47,292 bases of DNA from contig PWMU01000039.1 of the NCBI GenBank assembly GCA_003558065.1, positions 1 to 47,292 of the forward strand, written 5' to 3'. The notes beneath the pieces were generated by a model. It saw only the letters and a list, made by a program, of their open reading frames with translations. It had not been told where the DNA came from and ran no database searches. The first letter of the stretch is position 1. The number at the start of each line of letters is the position of its first letter. The position numbers and the translations under genes were made by a program. Below, piece after piece: positions 26,308 to 34,895 of this stretch. The stretch is from Opitutia bacterium (GTDB taxonomy: Bacteria > Verrucomicrobiota > Verrucomicrobiia > Opitutales > T3Sed10-336).

Positions 26308-27525
26308 CTATTCGCTCATGTTGTAGGTCACGTACCCCTCGGTCAGATCGGTCGCGAGCAGGCGGAAAGATCCCCTTCCCGTATGCAGATCGAGCCGGAC
26401 GGTGAACTTTTTCCGACGGACGATCTCCCGCCAGCGGGCCAGATTCTCCGGCTGCGGGACTCCGCTCGATAACACGGGAACATCGTTGTAGAAAAGATCC
26501 ATCCTCTCCGGATCGAAAACCGCGCCGGAGGCGCCCGCGGACGACGCCAGCCGTCCCCAGTTGGGATCTTCCCCGTACCAGGAAGTCTTCACCAGAAGCG
26601 AGTTCCCTATGGTGCGGGCCACCTTTTCCGCATCGGAATCGTCCGCTGCTCCAGTCACCAAAACTTCAACCACCTTGGTGATTTTTTCGCCATCGGACAC
26701 GATCTTCTCGGCCAAACAATCGTTCACAGCCCCCAAAGCGGCGCGAAACTTGCGGGTCAGCTCTCCTTCGCCCTCCGTCAATCGCACACCCGACTCCCCG
26801 TTCGCCAGCAGAATTGCGGTGTCGTTGGTGCTCATGTCGCCGTCGACTGTGATCGCGTTGTAACTCGCCGCGACCGCGGCGTTGAGCATCTCCTGGAGAA
26901 CGGCGGGCGGAGCAGTCAGATCGGTCGCGATAAAGGCAAGCATCGTGGCCATGTCGGGCTGAATCATCCCCGCGCCCTTGGCCATGCCGGCAACGGTGAC
27001 GGGGCGTCCTTCATGTTCAAAACGAACCGTGATGGTCTTGCGGCACGTATCCGAAGTCAGGATCGCATCCGCCGCCCGTTCGCCCTGCTCAGGGGTGGAC
27101 GCCAGATTCACAACCGCTTCCCGTATACCCGCCTCCACACGGTCGATGGGAAGCAGGCGTCCGATTCTGCCGGTTGAGCCAACAAAAACCGATCCCGGAG
27201 GCGCCCCCATTCCCTGCTCCGCCAGGCGCGCCATGGTTTTCGCATCGCTCATACCGTCTTTGCCGGTGCAGGCATTGGCATTGCCGCTGTTGGCGACAAT
27301 GCCGTGAAAGGCCTTCCCACGTCCCAGCAGCTCCCGCGAAAGCGCCACCGGCGCCGCGGCGACCCGGTTTCGCGTGAAGACCGCCGCGGCACCGCACGGC
27401 GAGGCGGAACTCACCAGCGCCAAATCGAGCCGGCCGTCGCCCTGTCCGCGAATGTCGCAGGCAACCCCCGCCACCCGGAATCCGGGAACGTCACTGAGCC
27501 CCGGCGAGTTCTCCTGAATCTTCAT
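26308..27525 (-). CDS. argJ: Bifunctional glutamate N-acetyltransferase / amino-acid acetyltransferase
   Basis: A 405-residue ArgJ, which transfers acetyl groups from acetylornithine to glutamate (and in many species from acetyl-CoA), feeding the cyclic arginine pathway. The protein cleaves itself before the catalytic threonine, here Thr194 in KGAGMIQPDMATMLAF. Other conserved segments are VANSGNANACTG, VFVGSTGRIG, ASYNAITVDGDMSTND and the C-terminal TYNMSE. The start is the ATG at 27525; another in-frame ATG lies three codons upstream (27534). It follows argC by 110 bp on the same strand. Its downstream end faces the end of the inverted cyd block, with 33 bp between the stops. Confidence 0.96.
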   Translation of the reverse strand: MKIQENSPGLSDVPGFRVAGVACDIRGQGDGRLDLALVSSASPCGAAAVFTRNRVAAAPVALSRELLGRGKAFHGIVANSGNANACTGKDGMSDAKTMARLAEQGMGAPPGSVFVGSTGRIGRLLPIDRVEAGIREAVVNLASTPEQGERAADAILTSDTCRKTITVRFEHEGRPVTVAGMAKGAGMIQPDMATMLAFIATDLTAPPAVLQEMLNAAVAASYNAITVDGDMSTNDTAILLANGESGVRLTEGEGELTRKFRAALGAVNDCLAEKIVSDGEKITKVVEVLVTGAADDSDAEKVARTIGNSLLVKTSWYGEDPNWGRLASSAGASGAVFDPERMDLFYNDVPVLSSGVPQPENLARWREIVRRKKFTVRLDLHTGRGSFRLLATDLTEGYVTYNMSE

Positions 27526-27635
27526 GTCTCTCATCAGCTCTTTCCCGGTTCACACCCGCAACGAACGCATGCCGGTCACCGCGCGCGAAAAAAAAGAAGA
27601 CCCATCGCCCGCCGGCCCGCATGAACCCTGGTGTT

Positions 27636-28664
27636 TCATAGGAGCCCGTCCGTTTCCCGGAAGCCGCACCACAGATTCATGATCTGCACCGCCTGGCCGC
27701 CGGCGCCTTTCATCAGATTGTCGACCGCCGATGTGATCACGAAATTGCCGGTACGCTCGTCGTACACGGCGGACATATCCACACGATTGGTTCCGGTCAC
27801 GTGCTGGGTGTCGGGCGTGAGCCCGGAGGGCAGGACCTGGACGAAGGGGCTCGGCGCGTAGGCCTCGTTCCAGCACGCGTACACCGCATCCAGGGAAGTC
27901 GCACCGGCGGGAACCACGATCGTGGTGGCGATACCGCGCCTCATTGGAGCCAGGTGCGGCGTGAACTGCAGGACCACCTCCTTGCCGGCGGCTTCGCACA
28001 ACTGTTCCTCCATTTCGGAAAGGTGCCGGTGCCGGGGAATGCCGTAAGCCTTGGCGCTCTCGCTGCGCTCGCAGAAAAGAAAATCCTCGGATAGCTTCTT
28101 ACCGGCCCCGCTGACCCCGCTGAAGGCGGAAATCACGATTCCCTTCCCGCTCAATTGCCCGCCCCGCAGGAGGGGGATCAGCGGAATCAGAGCACCCGTC
28201 GGATAGCAGCCGGGAGCGGCGATCAAGGGCGCTTCACTCCAGCTCTCCAACGGCATCAACTCCGGCAGCACGAAGGCGGACCGGGCCAGCAGATCGGGAT
28301 CGGGATGCTCGTCCCCGTAGTACTCCCGGTACAGGTAGGGAGAGTTCAGGCGAAAATCCGCGCTGAGGTCGACCACCTTCTTCCCGCTTGCCGTCAGGGG
28401 TCGTGCGAATGACGCCGAGACGCCGTGCGGCAGGGCGAGAAAATAAAGCTCCACCTCCGGATCGGCGGCGAGCGCTTCCGCGTCGGAATCGGTAAACCGG
28501 AGCTCGTCGAGTTGCCCGCGCAATTCGGGAAACACCTCGGGCACGGACTTGCCCGCATACTGGCGCGACGTGATCCGCTGGATCCGGACACGGGGATGCC
28601 GGGCGAGCAACTGCACGAGAATCTCGCCGATATATCCCGAGGCCCCGACGATGCCCGCTTTCAT
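27636..28664 (-). CDS. argC: N-acetyl-gamma-glutamyl-phosphate reductase
   Basis: A 342-residue NADPH-dependent reductase that makes N-acetylglutamate semialdehyde, the third step in arginine synthesis. The nucleotide-binding start is GIVGASGYIGEILVQLLARH. The catalytic cysteine is Cys153 in APGCYPTGA. FLALPHGVS, VVDLSADFRL and the C-terminal HVTGTNRVDMSAVYD are family-typical. It starts at the ATG at 28664, 60 bp after the rpsI stop, so it probably shares the ribosomal-protein promoter, and it is followed by argJ. This gene order, ribosomal proteins then argC-argJ, is one I recall from Verrucomicrobiota. Confidence 0.96.
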   Translation of the reverse strand: MKAGIVGASGYIGEILVQLLARHPRVRIQRITSRQYAGKSVPEVFPELRGQLDELRFTDSDAEALAADPEVELYFLALPHGVSASFARPLTASGKKVVDLSADFRLNSPYLYREYYGDEHPDPDLLARSAFVLPELMPLESWSEAPLIAAPGCYPTGALIPLIPLLRGGQLSGKGIVISAFSGVSGAGKKLSEDFLFCERSESAKAYGIPRHRHLSEMEEQLCEAAGKEVVLQFTPHLAPMRRGIATTIVVPAGATSLDAVYACWNEAYAPSPFVQVLPSGLTPDTQHVTGTNRVDMSAVYDERTGNFVITSAVDNLMKGAGGQAVQIMNLWCGFRETDGLL

Positions 28665-28724
28665 TAGCGAAAGGAATAAGCCGCCGCCACCGGAGGGTTC
28701 CGAAGGCGACGGCGAAAAACCGGA

Positions 28725-29123
28725 TTAACGCTTGGAGAACTGGAAACGCTTACGGGCTCCGGGCTGACCGGACTTCTTCCGCTCCTTCTCGCGCGGATCG
28801 CGCTTGAGATGCCCGGCGCGTTTCAAGGCGACCCGCAGCTCGGGATCCACCTTGAGGAGGGCCCGGGCGATGCCGTGCGCGACCGCGATAGCCTGGCCTC
28901 CAGGTCCGCCGCCGGCGACACGCGCCACAACGTCGACCTTGTCCTTAAAATCAACCGTGTCCAGCGGCTGCAACGCCTGTTTCAAATACTGCTCACCGCT
29001 GAAATAGGCATCCGGAGTCCGCCCGTTCACCGTGATGTTGCCGGCACCCGGCACCAGGCGCACACGTGCCGAAGCGGTTTTTCTCCGGCCGACAGCGACA
29101 AAAACTGAATTGGTCTCGCTCAT
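28725..29123 (-). CDS. rpsI: 30S ribosomal protein S9
   Basis: A 132-residue S9 protein of the small ribosomal subunit. It shows VGRRKTASARVRLVPG, the ITVNGRTPDAYF segment, GGGPGGQAIAVAHGIARAL, and the basic C-terminal tail ending FSKR, which reaches into the tRNA P site. The start is the ATG at 29123, only 5 bp after the rplM stop, as in nearly all bacteria where rplM-rpsI is one operon. Length is normal. Confidence 0.98.
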   Translation of the reverse strand: MSETNSVFVAVGRRKTASARVRLVPGAGNITVNGRTPDAYFSGEQYLKQALQPLDTVDFKDKVDVVARVAGGGPGGQAIAVAHGIARALLKVDPELRVALKRAGHLKRDPREKERKKSGQPGARKRFQFSKR

Positions 29124-29128
29124 AATCG

Positions 29129-29557
29129 TTACAGGCTAAGTTTTTCCACCTTCTGGGCTTCGTGCGGATGCTCCGCTCCGGGATACACCTTGAGTTTCTT
29201 CAACATCCGGCGGGCCAGGCGGTTGCGAGGCAACATGCCCTTGACCGCGTGCTCGATGATGAACTCGGGCTTCTGCTCGCGATAATCGGAAACCGAACGG
29301 TAGCGCTCGCCGCCCACATAGCCCGAATAGGACATGTACTGCTTCTGCTCCTCTTTTCTGCCGGTCAACGCAACCTTTTCGGCGTTGATCACGACCACAA
29401 AATCACCGGTGTCCGTCTGCGGCGTAAAAGTCGGCTTGTGCCGGCCCCGCAGGATGTTGGCAACTTTCACAGCGAGACGGCCCAGGACCATGCCGGAAGC
29501 ATCGACCACGTACCACTTGCGCTGAATGTCACCTTGCTTGGCTAAATACGTCTTCAT
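29129..29557 (-). CDS. rplM: 50S ribosomal protein L13
   Basis: A 142-residue L13 protein, an early-assembling part of the large subunit. It shows [40 protein letters not shown] and [21 protein letters not shown] start at the ATG at 29557, which gives the family N-terminus [10 protein letters not shown]; the frame is open six codons further. It is the first gene of the rplM-rpsI-argC-argJ unit, with a likely promoter about 20 bp upstream of the start. Confidence 0.98.
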   Translation of the reverse strand: MKTYLAKQGDIQRKWYVVDASGMVLGRLAVKVANILRGRHKPTFTPQTDTGDFVVVINAEKVALTGRKEEQKQYMSYSGYVGGERYRSVSDYREQKPEFIIEHAVKGMLPRNRLARRMLKKLKVYPGAEHPHEAQKVEKLSL

Positions 29558-29577
29558 GGGTGGAAAAAGAACCAAAA

Positions 29578-29603
29578 GTCTATAGTCTTCGTCACCTTGT
29601 CAA
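29578..29603 (-). promoter_or_regulatory. Possible promoter of rplM-rpsI-argCJ
   Basis: On the minus strand a perfect -35 hexamer TTGACA (29598-29603) is followed by TATAGACT. The TATAGA reading leaves 13 bases between the hexamers and the TAGACT reading leaves 15, both shorter than the usual 17. The position is good for a ribosomal-protein promoter, just upstream of the ATG at 29557. No attenuator or ribosomal-protein binding hairpin was recognised in the short leader. Confidence 0.4.
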
Positions 29604-29830
29604 TGCCTTATTTTTCGATCGCTCAAAAGTTTTCGGATAGCTCCCGGAACCCGGAGGAGGGAGGGCATGGAGTGAAACCGAACTCTCGCAACGCACTCAA
29701 CACCGAAGTTGCATGACAACCCGAGAAAGCCGGGGAGGGCCATGAATCCGCAGTGATGCCGCGCGGCCCGGACGGTTTTTGCGGATTCGAAGTGGACATG
29801 GGCCAGGGAACCCGTTTGGCTCTCCTCCCG

Positions 29831-31141
29831 ATGAAATCCTCCCTATCACTCCTGAAACAGCTTTTCTCCACGACAATCTTTCTTGCCATTATGTCAACAG
29901 CTCAATCCCAGCACAGCCCGGACGGATTCAACTACGACGAGGACAAGGTCCCGGAATACACGCTGCCCGACCCGCTCCTTCTTGAAAACGGGAACCGGGT
30001 CGAGGACGCCCGCACCTGGAGCGACCAGCGTCGCCCCGAAACCCTCGAGTTGTTTCGCAAGCACGTCTACGGCCGCAGTCCCGCCGCACCCGAATCGATG
30101 CGCTTCGAGGTCCGCTCCGAAGATCCGGAAGCCCTCGAGGGGAAGGCGACCCGGCGCGAGATCACGGTGCGCTTTGCCGAAGACCGGGACGACCCCAGCA
30201 TGGACATCCTGGTGTATATCCCGAATGACGCGGACGGACCGGTTCCCGCCTTCCTGGGGCTGAATTTTTTCGGCAACCACACGATTCACGCCGACCCGGG
30301 CATCACGCTTTCGACCCGCTGGATGCGGTCGCGCAGCGCCATGGGCGTCGTCGACAACCGGGCCACGGAGGATTCCCGGGGCGTCCGCAGCGACCGCTGG
30401 CAGGTCGAAAAAGTGATCGCCCGGGGGTATGCCGTCGCGACGATCTATTGCGGCGACCTCGTTCCCGACCGGGACGACGGACTGGAGGCGGAATCCTCCA
30501 TCACCGCTTATTTTCGTGAGAAGCGGAATCAGGAAGGACGCGAGCCCGAGGACTGGGGGGCCATCGGCGCCTGGGCCTGGGGGTTGAGCCGGGCGGTGGA
30601 TTACTTCGAAACCGACGATCAAATCGACGCCGAACGCATCTCCGTGCTGGGTCATTCCCGTCTCGGAAAAACCTCTCTTTGGGCCGGGGCTCAGGACGAG
30701 CGCTTCGCCATCGTCATTTCCAACAATTCAGGATGCGGCGGGGCCGCTGTCAGCCGGCGGCGGTTCGGTGAAACCGTTAAACGGATCAACACCAACTTTC
30801 CCCACTGGTTCTGCCTCAATTTCCGGAATTACAACGACGACGAGGACGCCCTGCCGGTGGACCAGCACCAACTGATCGCGCTGGCAGCTCCTCGGCCCGC
30901 CTATGTCGCGAGTGCCACGAAGGACCTGTGGGCCGACCCCCGGGGCGAGTTCCTCGCCGCCCGGCACGCCGGTCCCGTTTACGAACTCTTCGGCAAGGAA
31001 GGCCTCGGCGTTGAGAAAATGCCGGAACCCGACACCCCCGTCGGCGATACCATCGGCTACCACGTGCGCGAAGGCGGCCACAGTATCACCGCCTACGACT
31101 GGAGCCGCTACCTCGACTTCGCCGACCGCCACCTGCGGTAG
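29831..31141 (+). CDS. Secreted CE15-type glucuronoyl esterase-like protein
   Basis: A 436-residue alpha/beta-hydrolase of the glucuronoyl methylesterase (CE15) type, which cuts ester bonds between glucuronic acid side chains and lignin or methanol. From the ATG at 29831 there is a signal peptide (LKQLFSTTIFLAIMSTAQSQ). The nucleophile is Ser276 in the canonical GHSRLGK motif and the catalytic histidine is His417 in REGGHSITAYDW. Other family segments are IGAWAWGLSRAVDY, SNNSGCGGAAVSRR, NFPHWFCLNF and DQHQLIALAAPRPAYVA. In marine and soil Verrucomicrobiota such enzymes act on glucuronate-bearing polysaccharides. It ends with TAG. Its 3' end overlaps the convergent PEP-CTERM gene by 34 bp, an unusual but sound arrangement since both reading frames are well supported. 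Confidence 0.92.
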   Translation: MKSSLSLLKQLFSTTIFLAIMSTAQSQHSPDGFNYDEDKVPEYTLPDPLLLENGNRVEDARTWSDQRRPETLELFRKHVYGRSPAAPESMRFEVRSEDPEALEGKATRREITVRFAEDRDDPSMDILVYIPNDADGPVPAFLGLNFFGNHTIHADPGITLSTRWMRSRSAMGVVDNRATEDSRGVRSDRWQVEKVIARGYAVATIYCGDLVPDRDDGLEAESSITAYFREKRNQEGREPEDWGAIGAWAWGLSRAVDYFETDDQIDAERISVLGHSRLGKTSLWAGAQDERFAIVISNNSGCGGAAVSRRRFGETVKRINTNFPHWFCLNFRNYNDDEDALPVDQHQLIALAAPRPAYVASATKDLWADPRGEFLAARHAGPVYELFGKEGLGVEKMPEPDTPVGDTIGYHVREGGHSITAYDWSRYLDFADRHLR

Positions 31142-31917
31142 GAATCGGAGAGCCGGAACCCGCGGCCCCGAACGGTCAGAAGCGCTCCGGCCGCGGCGGC
31201 GATGACCCAACCGGTCGTTGCGGGCTCGGGGATCGGTACGGTCTCTATCCGCGGGCGCAAGGCCTCGGTCGCGTGATCGGCCGAGGCGAACGCAAAGTCC
31301 GCCTCGATTCCATCGTCGGCTGACCAACTGCTTTCCGGCTGAAGGCGCAGGAAAACCCACGAATCCCCGCCCAAAAGGTAGTCGTCGTAGCGGGCGGTGA
31401 GATAATCCGTGATGTCGGCCTGGACGGTCCCGGGCTCGGAACCGTCGTCGAGAAGAAGGCCTCCCCCCATCCTGGCAGGCTCGTAGTTGCTCGAAGCAAA
31501 CTGGCCGGCGGCGCCGGGGTCTCCCTCGCTCATGGGTCCCTCCGCCGTAAAATCAGTACCCCAGAGCTCGATCGCGAACGGCAGGTTGGATTCCGATGAC
31601 AGAAGCTCCACCGAGAACGTCGCGGCCGCCGGAGGCTCGGCGAGTTCGGCAAGATCGAACTGAAAGATCGGACGTCCTTCGTTGAGCAGAAAACCGTCGA
31701 CCGCTTCGGCAAAGACACGCACCTCCTCCGCATCCCCGGCGCCGGTACTCACGGTGGGAAACCCGCCCTCGATCTGCTGCCTCCGGCTCTCGTAGTCGGC
31801 CGGATCGCCGACGATCACCGTGGCTGAAGCGGCCGAAGCCGCCGCCAGAAAGGCCGCCGTCACGCCCCAGATTCCGGGGCTGCCCCGGAAATGAAATGGT
31901 ATCAAGGTATGCCTCAT
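31108..31917 (-). CDS. PEP-CTERM sorting-signal protein
   Basis: A 269-residue exported protein, last gene of the giant-protein operon. From the ATG at 31917 there is a leader with hydrophobic core GVTAAFLAAASAASA. The C-terminus carries a PEP-CTERM signal: PIPEPATTGW, a hydrophobic helix (VIAAAAGALLTV) and a basic tail (RGRGFR), followed by about 15 extra residues. Such signals are recognised by exosortase for sorting to the cell surface; no exosortase gene is in the window. The middle is a beta-rich domain (FQFDLAELAEPPAAATFSVE, FLRLQPESSWSADDG) resembling the DNRLRE-type domain of many surface proteins. It begins 7 bp after the stop of the preceding gene; a GTG at 31935 would give an overlapping start. 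Confidence 0.85.
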   Translation of the reverse strand: MRHTLIPFHFRGSPGIWGVTAAFLAAASAASATVIVGDPADYESRRQQIEGGFPTVSTGAGDAEEVRVFAEAVDGFLLNEGRPIFQFDLAELAEPPAAATFSVELLSSESNLPFAIELWGTDFTAEGPMSEGDPGAAGQFASSNYEPARMGGGLLLDDGSEPGTVQADITDYLTARYDDYLLGGDSWVFLRLQPESSWSADDGIEADFAFASADHATEALRPRIETVPIPEPATTGWVIAAAAGALLTVRGRGFRLSDSYRRWRSAKSR

Positions 31918-31924
31918 AAATGCT

Positions 31925-33766
31925 TCAGTTCTCACTTTCTATACGCACCCGAATGATCCGGTAGCCGGTGTCGGGCAAAGGTTCGGTGTCGCGCACCACC
32001 TGCTCGGCGGGCTGCCCCGGGCCGAATTCCTCGATCGTTTCCCAATTCGGATAGTCCGAAGTGGCTTCAACAAAATAGCGGACGTCCTCGCCGGCAGGGA
32101 GCCTTTCGAATACAATCTCCTGGTACTCCTCGCCGTTCTCGCTTACCGTGCGGCGGCTTGGCAGCCGCTCGAGCTCCGGATCCGGACCGCTCATCCCGAG
32201 CGCGTACCGCTCGAGATTCGTCACCCCGTAATCGCCTGGATCGGCGCCGGGATCGCTGATTTCCGGATCGTTCAGCGCGTCGATCCCGTATTCCCCGCTC
32301 TGCCAGAAGCCAAAGGTATCCCCCGCGGAAATCCCCACCCGCAGATAGCGGGCGTCCGCCTCGCTCACCGCCCGGTCATCGTAGGCGGTGACCCATTCCG
32401 GCGATCCCGGATGGATCACGTCGACCACCTCCCAGTGGTCCGGATCATCGCCGCCCAGAACGATGTAGCGGATGTCCGGAGCGTATTGCAGCCGGCGAAA
32501 CGAAACGGAAAGGTACTCTTCACCGTCCGCTTCCTCAACCCCGTCCTCAACGGCCGCGCCGGCGGCGGAACCGTCGAGGTCGAAGGCATACTCCATCAGG
32601 CGTGGAATTCCGGAACCGTCCGGATCGGCGAGTCGCTGTTCGCGAAGCGACCCCTCACGATCCTCAGGATCCACGTTCAGCGCCATCCAGTTTTCCCAGT
32701 CGGTGCTCACGATAAATTCGTTACTCTCTCCGGTCGCCCCCGAATCCGGATCCTCCGCGGTCAGGCGGAAATCGCCGGTATTGCCGATCGTGACCAGGTG
32801 ATCCTCAAGCACCCCGTCGGCAAACGACGCCGTCGATTCCCCCTCTTCCAGATCCCCGCCGGTTGCCAGAGACACGCCGCCGGAGAAGGTGTCGGCAAGC
32901 TCTCCGCCTTCCGTGCGGGCCGTCACGGTCACCGCAAACGGCTGCCCGGCCATCTGCTCCGGAATCGGCTCGAACTCGAACCACGCCACCTCGACGCCGG
33001 GATCGACCACAAATTCTCTCGAGACCCCTTCGGCAACCTGGAACCCACCGGTGGCATCCACCGACGAGTCGGAAGTCTGGTGTGTGCCCGCCCCCGGGAA
33101 AAAGTGAATGGTAAAGGAAAGGGTTCCGTCGGGTACGAGGGTCTCTCCGGTTTCGTTATCGATCAGGTGATCGAGATTGAAACGTGCGTAACGGTCACCG
33201 ACCTCGTCGCCCACGGCCGCAAACAACGGGGCCGACGCGCCGTCCGCCTCCAGCAATGCCACCGCTCCCGCGGAATCTTCGGGAAAACGCACGATTACTT
33301 GCCGGGACTCGACAACAAAGCCCGTGGCCCACGCGGTCCGGATTCCCGGCAGCGGCGATTCCGCCGGATGCAAGGGCACGTCTTCGGTTTCGACCTGAAC
33401 GAAGTAGCGCGTGTCCGGCGCGGCGCCGGTCACTCGAACGGCCGCCAGACCGCGGCCGCGAAAGGCGTTCTCGAAAGCTACCTGCGCTTCGCGCATCGGA
33501 CGCTCCATGGGACCGCGGAACAACGAGACGGCCCTTGGAAAATATTCCCGCCGCAACGAGCCCGTCACCTCTTCCGAGCCGTCCTCGTCGGCAAAAATCC
33601 GGAGTTCGGGATCGCCATCGGTTTCCCCGCTCTCCCAGAAAACCGTGAAGCCGTCCGGCGTCGGATGCGTCAGATGGACAGAGGGCGAGTCGGCGCCCAT
33701 CACGGTCTTTGCGCAACAGAACGTCACGCCAACCATTCCGATCAATAAGGGATGCCACCGTTTCAT
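31925..33766 (-). CDS. Secreted FN3-type protein with tandem verrucomicrobial C-terminal modules
   Basis: A 613-residue exported protein of unknown function. The signal peptide is HPLLIGMVGVTFCCAKTVMGA. An FN3-like first domain (about 28-140, VHLTHPTPDGFTVFWESGE, then APDTRYFVQVET) is followed by a second beta domain (about 145-255) and an Ig-like domain about vibrating acidic strands (about 260-350, QPFAVTVTARTEGGELADTF). Two related modules end the protein (about 385-480 and 510-613). Each has an LMEYAF or LERYAL start, a conserved YLSVSF or YQEIVF strand, and an IRYIV or VRYFVE segment followed by D-x-W. I recall this module at the end of many Verrucomicrobiota exported proteins. Its start overlaps the stop of the rhodanese-like gene by 4 nt (ATGA), so translation is coupled. 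Confidence 0.75.
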   Translation of the reverse strand: MKRWHPLLIGMVGVTFCCAKTVMGADSPSVHLTHPTPDGFTVFWESGETDGDPELRIFADEDGSEEVTGSLRREYFPRAVSLFRGPMERPMREAQVAFENAFRGRGLAAVRVTGAAPDTRYFVQVETEDVPLHPAESPLPGIRTAWATGFVVESRQVIVRFPEDSAGAVALLEADGASAPLFAAVGDEVGDRYARFNLDHLIDNETGETLVPDGTLSFTIHFFPGAGTHQTSDSSVDATGGFQVAEGVSREFVVDPGVEVAWFEFEPIPEQMAGQPFAVTVTARTEGGELADTFSGGVSLATGGDLEEGESTASFADGVLEDHLVTIGNTGDFRLTAEDPDSGATGESNEFIVSTDWENWMALNVDPEDREGSLREQRLADPDGSGIPRLMEYAFDLDGSAAGAAVEDGVEEADGEEYLSVSFRRLQYAPDIRYIVLGGDDPDHWEVVDVIHPGSPEWVTAYDDRAVSEADARYLRVGISAGDTFGFWQSGEYGIDALNDPEISDPGADPGDYGVTNLERYALGMSGPDPELERLPSRRTVSENGEEYQEIVFERLPAGEDVRYFVEATSDYPNWETIEEFGPGQPAEQVVRDTEPLPDTGYRIIRVRIESEN

Positions 33767-34632
33767 TCTCCATCACCTCCCTGCTCCAACTGTTGCGCGT
33801 CCACAGGGCTCACGGGCGTCGAGAGCCGTTCCAATCCGGGGCGCCCCTTGTGGCGCAAAATCGTCTCGCCCCCCACAAGGACCACGACTCTCCGGTTTCC
33901 GGAAGCGCGGAGTTGGCGCGCCGTTTCCTCCGCCTTCCCGTCCCCCCGGTCGATCAACACCAGCAGTTGTTCGTCCGGCTCGACCTCTGACAGCGGACGG
34001 GCGGCGTCTTCGCCAGCTCCGCTGAGCGGCACGGCCTGGCCGGAAGCGGCGCCCCCGGGACGAACGATGTCGGCGTCCGGAAACACCGATGCCAGATCGG
34101 TCAACGTCTCCTCGCCGGAATCCTCCGCCCCGAGCGGAACCGCTCCTCCGCCTTCGGAAACCTCACTCTCCCGCAAATCGACCAGCGTCACCCCCGAAGC
34201 CTGCGCGTCGAGCAACCGTTGGTAGGTGATGCCCGGAACGCTTTCCCGGCGCATTCCCCGGGAGCCCGTCACCGGCAAATCCGCCGATTCCCAGGCCGCC
34301 AGGCCGCCCCGAAGCACCCGTGCGGTGCGACCGCCCCGCAAGCCCTCGGCATAATCTTCGGCCAGAACCCGGCCAAGCCCATCCCCGTAGAGAACAATCT
34401 CACGGTCCCGCGGCAGCGAACGGCTGGAAAGAACCTCCCCGGGAATATTGATCGCCCCGGGAATGTGTCCGTCGCGATAATCGTCATTCCCGCGCACGTC
34501 CACCAGGAGGGGCGGGGAATCGGCTACCACGCGTTCCGCGACCTCCGCCGGGGACACCTCCGCCATCGCGCACGGCACGGCGAGCAGCGCGAGAGCACCC
34601 GCGGCGAGTCCCTGCATAAATCTCAATTTCAT
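33763..34632 (-). CDS. Exported rhodanese-like protein lacking the catalytic cysteine
   Basis: A 289-residue protein from the ATG at 34632, which begins a good signal peptide (MKLRFMQGLAAGALALLAVP, cleavage after CAMA). The frame opens 13 codons upstream at 34671. The first rhodanese-like domain (about 25-125) has the typical LVDVRGNDDYRDGHIPGAIN and ends RVLRGGLAAWESADLPVTG. At the active-site loop, where sulfurtransferases have Cys, the sequence is IVLYGDGLGR, so Gly replaces it. The second half (about 140-275) contains a degenerate copy with VTLVDLRESE and LLVLIDRGDGKAEE, again without Cys. It therefore cannot transfer sulfur by the usual mechanism and may serve as a binding or redox-independent domain. 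It lies between the TolB-like giant protein and the FN3 protein, and its stop overlaps the next start by 4 nt. Confidence 0.82.
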   Translation of the reverse strand: MKLRFMQGLAAGALALLAVPCAMAEVSPAEVAERVVADSPPLLVDVRGNDDYRDGHIPGAINIPGEVLSSRSLPRDREIVLYGDGLGRVLAEDYAEGLRGGRTARVLRGGLAAWESADLPVTGSRGMRRESVPGITYQRLLDAQASGVTLVDLRESEVSEGGGAVPLGAEDSGEETLTDLASVFPDADIVRPGGAASGQAVPLSGAGEDAARPLSEVEPDEQLLVLIDRGDGKAEETARQLRASGNRRVVVLVGGETILRHKGRPGLERLSTPVSPVDAQQLEQGGDGE

Positions 34633-34655
34633 GATCATAACTATTACCTCGTCTT

Positions 34656-34895
34656 TCATTCGGGTCTCCATTGCGTCACGGGGGCCTCCAGATCAACCAG
34701 CAGCAAAGCGACCTCCGGGATCGGAAAATCGGCACCGACCAGGGAGCCGTCCTCCACTTCGACCGCCCGCCACCGTCCGCTGTAGGCGTCCAACAAACGC
34801 ACGGCGTTCACGTTGCCTGCCCCCATCTGGGCGACCAGGTCGGAGACCCGGTACTCCGACGGAAACGCACTGTATCCGAGAGCGTTGACTCCGGC
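34656..34895 (-). pseudogene. Orphaned 3' part of the TolB-like giant gene, after an in-frame TAG
   Basis: After the TAG at 34896-34898 the same frame stays open for 79 codons to a TGA at 34656. It reads as well-formed protein that continues the domain cut by the stop: AGVNALGYSAFPSEYRV, then DLVAQMGAGNVNAVRLLDAY, SGRWRAVEVEDGSLVGADFP and VALLLVDLEAPVTQWRPE. A CAG codon (Gln) in place of TAG would restore the protein, a one-base C-to-T change. The rhodanese ATG used here lies 24 bp after this TGA, the spacing expected if the true gene end were 34656. Confidence 0.85.
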
